NCBI GenBank assembly: GCA_004194705.1
Contig: SADC01000051.1
Span: 124,001 to 188,000 of the forward strand
Direction of reading: 5' to 3'
DNA from: Ditylenchus dipsaci
Taxonomy: Eukaryota > Nematoda > Chromadorea > Rhabditida > Anguinidae
DNA: 64,000 nt
A model generated the notes under the pieces. That model saw nothing but the letters and a program-made list of their open reading frames with translations. It did not search any database and was not told the DNA's origin. Below, piece after piece: positions 10,560 through 36,863 of the stretch. The position numbers were made by a program, and so were the translations under genes. How positions within the stretch are numbered: the stretch's first letter is position 1; every line of letters begins with the position of its first letter.

Positions 10560-12339
10560 GAAATAGAGCACCCACCAACCTTCTGGTCTCACAAACATAA
10601 AGTTTAGGGTGAAGCAAGGAAGAGAGTTCAGGACAAAAAATTATTTTTCCTCTTTGTGCAAGTTAAAGCTGCATCCATTCCTCCTCTTCTTCATTAGTTT
10701 CGTTTATTCTACTACTCCTCAGGCTGGAAGCAGTTGGGAAGGGAGGGGGGGGTGAAAGGCAGCAGAAAAAACAACAAAAACGGTTGTTGGTGGCCGGCCA
10801 AATCGATCAATACCCATCCTACTTCTCCTGCTCTAGCAACTACCAATCCCGACAGCACTATATTGAATTATAGCAGTGGAGAAGGGGTGGAAGGGCAGTA
10901 GCAGCAGCCTTCCTTTTTCTCCTCATTCCAGCAAACCGAGAATTGATCAAAGCAGCAAAGGCACTCCCTCTCACAATTAACTTATGGACTCAGGGAAGAG
11001 TGGGGGTCTCCATACACACAAACTTTAGCTGCCTCCTGTCTCCTGCTCTAGATGATGACAGCAGCAGCAGCTTGTAGTATGTACATCTATCCAGCCTGTG
11101 TCCTTGGCCTTCTCTGGCTTGTCTCTGTATGTCTGGTCGGGAATGGAGTGAGTGAGTATGTCTGAAGGGGACTAGCTTAAGCTGGCTATAAGCTGCAAAT
11201 GTCTGTCTTTTCTTCTTTTCACCTGTCTTCTCACAAGCAGGAGAGCAGTTGTTCGGGGGAGGGCAGGCAGGTGTGTGTCTCTCTTCTTGAGTGCAATTCT
11301 TGGGTTGTGGCTGCTGGTGTTGTTGATGCAGAAGGGCATATCCATTGCTTTGGCAGTAGAACAGCAGTCTTACTTGCTCTCCATTGCAATGGAGTGTGAG
11401 ACACTAGCTGGCTAGCTAGCTTACTCTCACAATTGCAGTTACTAGTAGTAGTGGTGATGGTAGTGCAAGACTACGGAGCTGTTGCGGCAAATCGCGCCCC
11501 ATCCAGCTATTTTTGCTTCGCTACAAGTTTTATTTACAATTTTGATTAAACTGTGTACATTGAGGCAAAAGCAAGCTGTACATCTTTTTGTGTTTTTTTA
11601 AACATATCAAACTAACAATTGTTGCCCCGGTAGCTTAGTGCTGAGCAATTTTTTATGAAAGACCAGGCATGGGTTCGATTCCCGCCAGTATCAGGCAGAT
11701 TTTTGCTCTGCTGCCAAACGCTTTTATTAAAGCAGGCAAACCTTTATTTCGGCTGCTGCCAATTGAGCCAAGAGTGGGGGTGCCCCCAGAAGTTGTTATA
11801 TGGGGACACCCAACCTCTTTTGCCAGCTAGTCAGTCTTTTTGCCTTTTTCTCCTCTTTGTACTCTTTACTCATTCTTGTGTTTAGGCTGCTGGATGGTGC
11901 ATCATCGATTAAATTTTAATTGAACTTATTAGCGGCAGGCACTGGGGTATTTTGTTATTTTATTCCATGCTGTTGTTTTTGGCAGCTATTGTTGACAAAG
12001 TGCCCAACTAACAAAAAAGATATTTAAAGGGCATCTAGAAGTGTGAGCTGCTGATTTTGCCACTTTTATTCACTTCACACATTGCTATTCTTATTTTTCT
12101 TCTTGAGTATTTGCTTGTTTCGGTGAAAAAATAGAGGGACTTTTGCAGCCTGGATACATCGGCGGGCCGGCTTGTGTGGAGCCTGGCTGCTGCTGCTCTA
12201 TTTCACGACCACCAGTGCCACGGCTGTTGCTCAGGCCACCCTACTGCCAATATGGAGAGAGGCTTGGGCTGATTGAACATCACTGTTCGGCGTTGATCTA
12301 CACCATCTAAACATTCTGGTTTTTGCTGTTGGGACGTTG
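10560..12339 (+). promoter_or_regulatory. Repeat-poor region upstream of junctophilin
   Basis: This 1.8 kb differs in texture from its surroundings. It lacks foldbacks and is rich in CAG/CTG triplets and CT/GA tracts (for example around 10740, 10900, 11060, 12190). It ends directly at the junctophilin ATG. I infer promoter plus 5' UTR; no TATA box or transcription start could be assigned with confidence. Confidence 0.4.
11622..11700 (+). repeat. tRNA-like sequence (SINE head or tRNA relic)
   Basis: GGTAGCTTAGTG resembles an internal pol III A box and GGTTCGATTCC is a perfect B box about 40 bases later. The intervening anticodon arm does not fold convincingly, so a tRNA-derived SINE or decayed tRNA is more likely than a working tRNA gene. 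Confidence 0.45.
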
Positions 12340-27713
<15,374 letters not shown>

Positions 27714-27868
27714 TAATCACTAGAATTATGTTGATTTGAATGCTCATTCACCAAGTCTTCCTCTCTCTCTTTCTTGCTAAGAAAATATATTTGTGTGTGT
27801 GAAATCATCAAACTTCTATCTTTCTTCTCATTCTGCTGTTTATTTGTTGTCTTTATGGTTACTATTAT

Positions 27869-28130
27869 TAAAGAACGTTGTTAGCACTACTGTAATAATA
27901 AATATTGGCCAGAATAGAGTTGTTGAGTACAAATTGAGGGAGTAGCTTCTCTTTAGGTCTGATTATTCTAATATTTTTACTAATAAACAGAATTTCTCTT
28001 ACTCTTTGGTTTTTTAGCTGGAATGTATATTTAAATGCTGAAAAGTTGCAAATGATAAAATCAGAAATTAAAAAGAACGTTGTTAGCACTACTGTAATAA
28101 TAAATATTGGCCAGAATAGAGTTGTGGCCA
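27869..28130. repeat. Direct duplication downstream of JPH
   Basis: A roughly 55-base segment beginning AAAGAACGTTGTTAGCACTA and ending CCAGAATAGAGTTGT occurs at about 27870-27924 and again at about 28073-28127 in the same orientation, in what is probably JPH 3' UTR or just beyond. Each copy carries AATAATAAATATT and could supply a poly(A) signal. Confidence 0.6.
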
Positions 28131-28249
28131 GAATAGAGTTATCAGCAGATACAACAATTGTGGCTGTTGAAAGTTTCGTAATGGCTACATGATGATGTTA
28201 AAACTCTTTAATAAAGTTGAAAATTTTCAATGGAAATATAATAAAAATT

Positions 28250-28440
28250 GCCCCATTTGCCGGAAAAGTTGCCCCATTTTCCAGAAAAGTTGCCCCATTT
28301 TCGAATTTCCAATCAAAAAGCAGAAAAGTTGCCCCATTTACCATAAAAGTTGCCCCATTTGCCACAAAAGTCTCCCATTTTCTAATTTCCAGTCAAAAAG
28401 CAGAAAAGTTGCCCCATTGGCCAGAAAAGTTGCCCATTTG
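28250..28440. repeat. Minisatellite, AAAAGTTGCCCCATTT unit
   Basis: About nine copies of a roughly 19-base unit (AAAAGTTGCCCCATTTNCC), organised into a longer repeat by two AATTTCCAXTCAAAAAGC segments. The two overlapping ORFs here are products of the repeat. Confidence 0.75.
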
Positions 28441-28671
28441 GACATTTCATGTTGTTTTGCCATCTTGTTTAAGATCGTTTCTTCTGCAAACATTCCCTGA
28501 TGATGATGTGCAGAGATGGACTGCAGGAGTATCCAGAAGAAATTACCGATGTGCCGCTAGGAGAGAAGAGGAAGTCTAATAATAAACGTGCCGCCAGCTA
28601 TCAATTGTCCGCAAATGTATCTTGCATGATGTTTTGACCAAAAAAAGTCAAGAAAATAAAGAAAACCGTTA

Positions 28672-28745
28672 GAGGATGGAATCGAACCGACGAAGTTAAA
28701 TCATCTTGCCTACTGCATCACCCATGCCACTGGTTGAGCTATGTA
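28672..28745 (-). repeat. tRNA-like sequence, minus strand
   Basis: Read on the minus strand, TAGCTCAACCAGTGGCATGGG (A-box region) is followed by GGTTCGATTCC (B box). Likely a tRNA-derived SINE head. Confidence 0.45.
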
Positions 28746-28964
28746 TAGTATATTAAAGATAAATTCAGGCTCAGCGTCTGTATTCATGCTGCTGGGCATT
28801 TTAGCTGGTCCTGTATGGACTCCTATGGCGTTCCTGGAACTTACGTTAATACCCCATACTAATACTAACAACTAATAGTAATAAACAGTAGCTTTTAGAT
28901 GTATTTATTGTCCACGTCATAGTATATTTATCGTACATACAAAACATATTCTATTTTTGCTCAC

Positions 28965-31900
28965 TCAATCTTCATCATGGACATCACCGTCATCACCAAA
29001 CCCGTTAAATTCGTTGTGGTGGTCAGGAGGTGGGATAGGTACCGCTCCGATAAAGCCATTCCAGTTATCTTGTGTATTTTCTTCACTCCATGCACTCCCA
29101 CCAATGCACATGTGATCTTTTTGTAATCATCGATTGGCACCTAAGATAATTAATTTTTAGCTTGAATGAATTTTTTAAATAAATAGGTAAAATGTTTTTA
29201 AATAGGAAAAAATTTGAATTGACGGCCAAATATTGTCAGCATGAGCATGCCCCTTTCAGGGATTTTTAAGCTATTTTTCATAAAGCTCTTTTATAGCTTG
29301 GTTTTTATTTTATAACTTGGTTTTATACTAAAAGTTTTTAAATTGGTTTTTAATTTTTATACCGGCATGTAGCCCTGGATCTCATCTTTCTAACAACAAT
29401 TCACTGAGATACTCAAAAGTTGGAGAAAAAAGTCTAAGTATGGAAAAAATTGTTCAAAAAATCTGGTCTATACAAAGACTTTTTTCTCCAACTTGTGAAT
29501 GTCTCAGTACGTCAGTTGATGGCTCGTTAGAAAGCTGAGATTCAGGGCTACACGTTGGTATAGAAATTTTGGTACTATTCCATTGGTACTATTCCATTGG
29601 GTCACTTTTCAAAAATCCGAGTGGGGGGCGGGAACTAGAAAAGTACCCAAATTGCTAAATATTCTGTGAAATTGTTTGTAAATGTATAAAATGGGATTTT
29701 AGCTCTTGATTCACGCTCCATGTTGAAAAGTTGGCAGGGCGAAAAATTTGTGGCAGACGCTTCCGCGGGAGAAAATTTCGCGGAATTATGATTTTTCATG
29801 TCCCTATAGGGAAAAACCAAATTCTGACACAAGGTTGTGTTCAGCATGATCTATTACAAACTTTACTTTCTTCAAATTTGAACTTAAAGGACATCACCGT
29901 TAATGACAATGGCGATTTCGATTTTCGAATTCGCGGGGACAGCTTTTATCGCGAAAATATATTTCGAATTGGATAATATTTTTTTCTCACCGCAAATACA
30001 CTGCGAATGCACCGCAAATTATTTTTTTCTCACCGCAATTTGATCTTCCCGCAAAATACTTTTTTCTCACCGCAAAATACTTTTTTCTCACCGCAAAAAT
30101 ACTTTTTTCCCCCGCAAACCTAATTTCTGTCTAAGACCAACCAAATTTTGCATAATTTTGCAAGAATTTGAATTTTTCAGTCAGGAAACAACTTGGATCC
30201 CTCAGAATCCCACCCCAGAATGGCCAGAAGCCCCTGAAAGTTGCTTTTTTCGGGGTTTACTAAAGGGGGGTAAACTTTTTGCGAAAATTCGATTGAGCGG
30301 ATCAGATTTCGGGTCCGATCGGCTCAATCGCTCAAATTATAGGTTTATAGTGGTTTCGAGTGGTCCAGGGTGGAGTTGTGGGCGATTGAGCCGATCGGAC
30401 CCGAAATCTGATCGCTCAATCGAATTTTCGCAAAAAGTTTACCCCCCTTTAGTAAACCCCGAAAAAAGCAACTTTCAGGGGCTTCTGGCCATTCTGGGTG
30501 GGATTCTGAGGGATCCAAGTTGTTTCCTGACTGAAAATTCAAATTCTTGCAAAATTATGCAAAATTTGGTTGGTCTTAGACAGAAATTAGGTTTGCGGGG
30601 GAAAAAAGTATTTTTGCGGTGAGAAAAAAGTATTTTGCGGTGAGAAAAAAGTATTTTGCGGTGAGAAAAAAGTATTTTGCGGGAAGATCAAATTGCGGTG
30701 AGAAAAAAATAATTTGCGGTGATTTTCAAGTGTTTTGCGGTGAGAAAAAAATACCATCCATTTCGAATTATTTTTTGCTTCCGATTAAAATTTGTTCAAA
30801 ATGAAGAACCATCTACTGGTCGAACCCAACGTTGCTTGGCAATGCCAGATCGGACGACCTAGCCGACTCCCATTGAGCTATAACCTATTATTGGTAACTG
30901 TTGATTCGACTTATCTAATACATAAAATTTAAATTTTAGATACAAATAAAAAATTAATTCGCAAAAATATTTTCCGCATTTTCGGATGTCCCCTGCGAAT
31001 TCAAAAACTCAAAATTGCCATTGTCATCAACGGCTATGGTCCTTTAATTTTATTTTCAAAGCGCTTTGGAGTAAACAAACATTTAACAAACACTTAACAT
31101 TAAACTTTTAAAAAAATCAATATTTTCAATTTTAATACGAGTTTTAGATTTGAAATGCACTTTGGTATGCAATCGAGTATGCTGAACATGAATCCGGTGT
31201 CGAAATCCTAGCAGGAACGTGAAAAATTAAAATTCTTACAATTTTCTCCTGAGGAATCTTCCCCGCTAAATTTTCCCCTTGGCGAAAACTTAACTCAAAA
31301 GTCCGATAGTGACTTTACTTTCAATAGTTAGTAGATCCTTTTGAAATATTTAAAACCCAAAGATACTTACTAAACGAGAAATAGTGAAGGGTAAAGAAAT
31401 ATTTTTACAGACAGATGGCATATCACTGAGCAAATCTTCTGAAGCAATCATTTGGTCAGCAGCAGACACTATCTTTTTCCGTCCCATTCGTGTTAACTCA
31501 TGCTGTTTTCTGTCTGCATCCTGAAGATAGCATTAGGTTGTCACAAAAGTCTATTTGTTTTTGTCTGTTTTTAGGCTTAGGGTTGGGCAGAATACCAAAT
31601 CCTGTTTTTCTAGCACTTTTCCTTGTACCAAACCTTACTGATCTAAAATGCCTACCTTTAATGTACTCTCGGGAAAAAAATGCGCGAAAAGATATAGTTA
31701 AATCACACTCGCACGGCACATCAACAAAAGTGGTTGTTGATAGCTCGCTTATGGTGTGGTGTAGCCAGTCGGAGATCACATCGAAGTCGGCTTGATTAAA
31801 TTCGCCATCTAATGATATACGAATGTATAGACGCTTGAGGTTGGAACAGCAGCCAACAATAAAGTTGACCATGCTATGGAAATGAGCGAAGGGAAAATAC

Positions 31901-33172
31901 TCAGTGTCAACAAAAGGATCAATGATGCCAACTGAGTAGATGAGGGTGACCTGCTCTACTTTGTTGGCATACACTCTAAATATGGACATTTACAAAGATT
32001 CAAAAGTTTAAATTTGGACCAACATTGGCAGCGAAATTTCTACGCATTCTTTAAAAGAAACAGTAAACTCGATGCAGGTGTCCACAGAATTGAGGTTCAA
32101 AATACGATCCAGGTGAGCTAAACTATATAAAAATAAACATTTTAACTTAAAGTGACCAAAAATACCAAAGATGATAGCATCATCTGTAACTTTGACTCTG
32201 TTCAAATTGATCTCGCAATTCTCAAGATCTTGTGGACGTAGCTGTTGCAGGGATTTTCGGCTATCTAAAATTTAATTGTGGATAGCTTCGAGAACTGTAT
32301 CGCACAATGTATCACACTATAGTACTGCCTCTAGTTTTTTTTTGTAATTTCTGTCTAATATTTTTTGTTGTTGAGTGCAACAGTTTTTCTTGTAAAAGCC
32401 TGTTGGATCGTTGGCTGAACCCCTAAAAAACTTGAAGTTTTAAGTAGAGATCTTGAACTCTTCTATGACAAAACTTCCAGTCCACAAGAAATTAACCAAC
32501 CTCTAAACAAAAATAGTCTGATGAAAGATTCAGCTGGATTCTCTTCTGCAACTGTTCGGCTTATTTGATCATTTTGTCGGTGATCACAATTGAATCTAGA
32601 GTCGCGGGGAGTCTGACCGTCAAAAGAGTAAAAACTTTCCACCATCTTGAGCATCAATTTCTTTTTTTGAAGGAGCATGAGCAACAGGCAAGAGTTGACA
32701 CTAAATGGACCTTGGAAAAACTGAAATGGGAATAAAAAATCAAATTTCTAAAAAATCAATAAATGAAAATCTAACTGGTTCAGTGGTTATGCCATTCTTT
32801 CCCTCAATTGGGTTTGTACAATGCAGTTCTAGTCCACCTTTAGATACATAAAGCTTAGACATTCGGCAGAAGTGGAAATACCAGCTGCAATGAAAAAAAC
32901 AAAAATAATTGAATGATGGGCGGCGCCATACCTTTCAAACATTGCTTGCTGGAAAACTAAATTGGAAAAAGTATAAAGTCATTCATCTATTATTTTCACA
33001 AAAATAAGGCTACCATGAAGTTGAGAGCACTGAAATTCCTCAGATCCATCCGGAACGCATTGTCTGGTGAAAACAGAAATTTTTCACAAACATTCACTAA
33101 CAAATCATCGTTAAGCTGAGGACGCTTAGATTTGGCAAACTCTTTTGGTGAATTTTCTTTTTCAGACTGCAT
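28965..33172 (-). CDS. Uncharacterised multi-exon gene, possibly F-box-like
   Basis: Candidate exons: 33014-33172 (ATG at 33172), 32932-32956, 32776-32884, 32501-32720, about 32318-32422, 32020-32264, 31656-31975, 31409-31520, 28965-29140. The first exon encodes RPQLNDDLLVNVCEKFL then FRMDLRNFSALNFM, which has the feel of an F-box. Exons 3 and 4 carry WYFHFCRMSKLYVSKGG and SFYSFDGQTPRDSRF. A later exon reads MVNFIVGCCSNLKRLYIRIS. The C-terminus is acidic (DDGDVHDED). Most junctions have proper GT/AG signals, but phases clash at several, so single-base errors or wrong boundaries are likely. The last two exons may belong to a different gene. No function is assigned. Confidence 0.4.
29362..29560. 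repeat. Foldback element
   Basis: GTAGCCCTGGATCTCA faces TGAGATTCAGGGCTAC, and AAGTTGGAGAAAAAAGTCT faces AGACTTTTTTCTCCAACTT. The spacer is about 45 bases. Confidence 0.65.
29887..31048. mobile_element. GGACCAT-ended element containing a palindrome
   Basis: The left end AAAGGACATCACCGTTAATG with TCGAATTCGCGGGGACA is mirrored by TGTCCCCTGCGAATTC and GGCTATGGTCCTTTAA at the right. Inside, about 29990-30750 is a near-perfect palindrome with arms of about 380 bases, whose outer parts are arrays of GCGGTGAGAAAAAAGTATTT and its inverse. ORFs reading the arms are not genes. Confidence 0.7.
30812..30893 (-). repeat. tRNA-like sequence, minus strand
   Basis: On the minus strand, TATAGCTCAATGGGAGTCGG (A box) is followed by GGGTTCGACC (B box) about 45 bases later. 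It lies inside the 29887-31048 element. Confidence 0.45.
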
Positions 33173-34538
33173 TTTTATAAGTAGTAAGAGTCTAAAATAC
33201 AATTTTATAAGAAATTTAAGCACAAATTTTTGTTTTATGAGTTTTTAAAATTTATCAGTATGGAGAACGGAAAAGATTTGTTGTACACTACAAATTATTG
33301 TTTAACATTGTAATCACCTTGGTTAATTTAGTTATCTGACAGTATTTGGTCACACCTGTCAGTGTCAATGGTTTGGACCATTTTATAAGATTGGCTATTA
33401 TATAGATTATAAAAAGGGGTATAGACGTTTCGCGAAATTGTGCATGGACACATTTTTGCGAAACTTCTATGTACAAATATCAAATTTTGAAATAGAGGGC
33501 ACTCAAACCAAAAAGAAAGCGCTTATAATAAAATATATAGAAAGTAAGTACCGCCCGAACCTTTTTGTGGGACACTGTAATTCAAACTCGTGTTGGTGTT
33601 ATTTGATGTACTCGATGTTGTTCGATAAATCACTTTTTATCAACTGTACAAGCGAGCTACTTTTCTGTAAAGACGGGCCATTTTTTTTACCAAAAGGACC
33701 ACTTTTATTTCTCTCATATATTAATTTGGTCTTACATTTAAGAGTACTAAATAAAAATCTAGAAGGGGTATATATTTTTTTAAGATGGGAGCAGGTATGA
33801 AAGAAAAAGATAAAGAACGGATCTTCTCATGGTTAATCAAATGATCCTTAGAAAACAAATGACACATCTTATCTGACTTATAATTATAATAGAAGATATG
33901 GTACCTTTTACATATATATGTGCTATTATTACTTTTTCTATTGCATATTTAGTGTCATTCGAAAGCTGAGATCACGGAAATTTTTTTGAAACCAAACACT
34001 ACGATGGTTACAGCGACAAAAAAATTGCAACCAGAAAGAGAAAAAGAAATCAATAACTTTTTGTTTATTGGTCTCGGCACTAAAGTTCTCTAATGATATA
34101 AAATACAAATTTTGACGGACCGTGATATTCGACTTTTCTTAACACTCTAAAATAATTTAAAAAATTTCATACAAAAGTAGGGTGGTCGAGCTAAAGTCGA
34201 GTTTAACTCAAACACTCGAAAATTTCCAAGCTTCAATGTGTCCTTTTGAGTATTGGGCGTTCAAAAAAATTTGAACTGTTTTCGAATTTATCAAAAATAT
34301 ATGTCGATTTTTTCGAGCGTGGCGTTGGAAAAGGGTCTTTTAAATCTATAAGATAGATTATACCAATTTCGCTAACTTTGTAAGGGCTTTTGTAGCAAAG
34401 AAAATAGAGGCTATCCTCCTCGTTATCAAGGCTAATTAGGCGGATCAGATCTGAAGAAGGTAGGCGAAACCAATGAGGAAAACTCAAGAGAAATCGCTAA
34501 ACTTTTGTTACGTTGTGAAATTTTGAGGGCTGAAAAAC
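33173..34538. other. Stretch without a recognised gene
   Basis: AT-rich sequence between the uncertain minus-strand gene and a hAT-like MITE. ORFs of up to 120 codons occur (33438-33800) but show no recognisable motif. I see no convincing gene here. Confidence 0.3.
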
Positions 34539-34809
34539 GGTGCAGGATCATAATACCCAAAGACAAAATACCCAGGACAAATACCCAAAGTACAAAATAC
34601 CCAATGAACAAAATACCCAATGGTCAAAATACCCAATATACATATTGTGCAGATAATGTTCACTAAACGCTATTATCATAATATTATCATCATAATATGC
34701 ACCATCTGCTACTATCATATTAATAGGACGTCAAAAGTCCACTAAAAAACCACTCTTGGGTATTTTAGGTATTTGGGTATTTTGTCTTTGGGTATTTTGA
34801 TCCTGCACC
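34539..34809. mobile_element. hAT-like MITE, TSD TGAAAAAC, word AAAATACCCAA
   Basis: The element begins GGTGCAGGATCATAATACCC and ends GGGTATTTTGATCCTGCACC. A perfect 8-base TSD, TGAAAAAC, lies at 34531-34538 and 34810-34817. Six copies of AAAATACCCAA fill the left third and four inverted copies the right end. Confidence 0.85.
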
Positions 34810-35149
34810 TGAAAAACTTTTAAAGAGATTAATGGTCAATTTTCGATAGTAGAAATTTCCATTTTTTTAAACGAAAAGGCCAAGCGGTACATTGGTTGAT
34901 TTAGATGCAGTTTTTGAAATAGATCATTTTTGCAGATACGAGTATGATTGTTTGGATGTGATAAAGTAACCTAATAACCGGTTTTAAATTTTAAAATATT
35001 TGAGGCAAGCCAATCTTAAAAATAAAAAATTCGGTATATTGTTGACAAAATTTATTTGAAAAATAGACAATAATAAACCACGGTAAGGTATCCTTCAAAT
35101 TTCAATACCAGGAAAACAGCTGTTTTCACCTCTTCTCGTGTTATTTCTA

Positions 35150-35315
35150 ATCTCTTTAATTTCCGCACAAAATGACATGTCGAACGTTTTGCTAGAATGA
35201 AATGACTCAAAATAATGTTTTACTTTTTAAAATTTCAACCATCTGTAAGTCAGCCCTGTGTCATTCTAACAAAACGTTCGACAAGTCATTTTGTGGGGAA
35301 ATTTAAGAGCTTTCA
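35150..35315. repeat. Foldback element
   Basis: AATGACATGTCGAACGTTTT at about 35170 is mirrored by AAAACGTTCGACAAGTCATTT at about 35270, with TAGAATGA / TCATTCTA inside. Confidence 0.6.
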
Positions 35316-35931
35316 CATGATGCGTTGAATGGGAGCTTTTGATAACATAAATGTTGATAAAAGACACTGTTTATGCGGCCAAACAACCATTTTACTTAGA
35401 TTTACTCTGATTTTGACTAGAAATTGACACTTTTTTGTTGATGGTCATAACTTTTTTTAGTAATAATCAAAAATAATAATTTGACCTACCAAATTATAGC
35501 TAAGAAAAGTGCTTTGAAATTCATTAAAAAAAAACTCACAAAAAAGTTCTAAAATAACTACTATCTGTTAGTATCAAGTCTTGTTCCATTTTTTGAGCGT
35601 CTATAAATACGCACTCTCTCTTATAAAATGGAATATTTTGCAAAAAATTTTTTTTAATAATCTGTGAAACTGTTACAGCAATAAAGAAGAGGTAGAAAAA
35701 TGCTACAAAACAGTTCCAACACAAAACGCAAACTGAGCGAAAATAAATACTTCTTTAGAAAAATTGTCGCGAAAAATTCTTGTACCATTTTTATGAGCGC
35801 TACTGTATATTGCATCCCGCAAGGAGCCGGCCCTGCCCGGGCGCAATATATACGCAATACACCGATTTTTTGTCTCTTTAGACTGAAAATTAATTTTTGA
35901 GAAAACTGAACCGAGAATTTTGGTTTTAAGG

Positions 35932-36171
35932 TTAATCCAGCAACCAAAAAATCCTGATTCCTGAAAGATCATAGTCAGTTGGCAGAAGATCCCACTTGTG
36001 CCCGGCTATTTCGGCCAATACTCTTCTCTTCACATGAAAAAGTTCGTTAAGATCCGAAAATGTACCGACTGGAGTGTACCTATTCTCAAAGTGGTGAAGC
36101 ATAATGTGGCTAAGGTTTACAGTCTTATTATCACGCATTCTATTTTTTAAGAGAATTCGGTAAGATTGCAC
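35932..36171 (-). CDS. Possible exon of unknown gene
   Basis: A 79-codon open frame downstream of the NCKX stop on the same strand, including VKRRVLAEIAGHKWDLLPT. It contains an acceptor-like CTTTCAG near its 3' end. It could be an exon of a separate gene or chance sequence in an AT-rich tract. No family recognised. Confidence 0.2.
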   Translation of the reverse strand: MQSYRILLKNRMRDNKTVNLSHIMLHHFENRYTPVGTFSDLNELFHVKRRVLAEIAGHKWDLLPTDYDLSGIRIFWLLD

Positions 36172-36863
36172 GATTTCATTACAGATCTATCAAAAATTGT
36201 CGAGTAATGAAGCAGACGAAAGAGAGTAGGTGTATGTGCTAGATTGGACCTAAAAAAACTATTAATACTCCAGTCAATTTACCAGCAATCAATTAATCTG
36301 TTCTTTATGAAGTCAAGTCTTTTATAAACTCAGAATACAGTCCTTTTACAATTAACATATATTATTCAAGTTTTTAGAATTCGAAATAAACGAAAAAGCA
36401 CACTACCCGAGTAGATGTGATACAGGTAGAAATCGAGTTTGCCATAGAAAAAATAAATTAGCTACAAAAAATTTGCCACAGAAAAAACTATATTTGCTAC
36501 AGAATAAAGGATAAACCTTTTAAAAATAGTCTGCGTGAAATTCTGCATTTAAATAAACCGATGTAAATTGCTCGTCAATTGATTTTCTGTTTAAAAATTC
36601 ATAAGGTGTGTGGACTTGATACTTAATATTTTTTATTGTACATAAAGTTAGAGAACGGCACAAAAAATTCTAACTAATGAAACAATGCGAAAGAGTTAAG
36701 CAGGCAGCTGGTTACAACCAGTTCATAAAAATCTGTTTCACAAATTTCTTCCATAAATGTTATTGTGAATTGGAGAACACTAATAATTGCACGAAGAGGT
36801 GGTGTGGACACTTAAATTGCATCATTTTTTCCTGCGAACTTCTTTGGCTTACATTTGGCTAGC

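Noticed and set aside
28250..28440. CRISPR-like array
   Set aside because: Units are contiguous with no unique spacers, in animal DNA with spliced genes.
28189..28579. Two overlapping ORFs with CPIC/KVAPF repeats
   Set aside because: Both read through the AAAAGTTGCCCCATTT minisatellite in different frames.
30158..30804. Long ORF and a repeated KKYFAVR-like ORF
   Set aside because: Both read the arms and GCGGTGAGAAAAAAGTA arrays of a palindrome; the mirrored arm gives the same peptides on the other strand.
33438..33800. 120-codon ORF
   Set aside because: No motif, no splice context and AT-rich composition; could not be supported.
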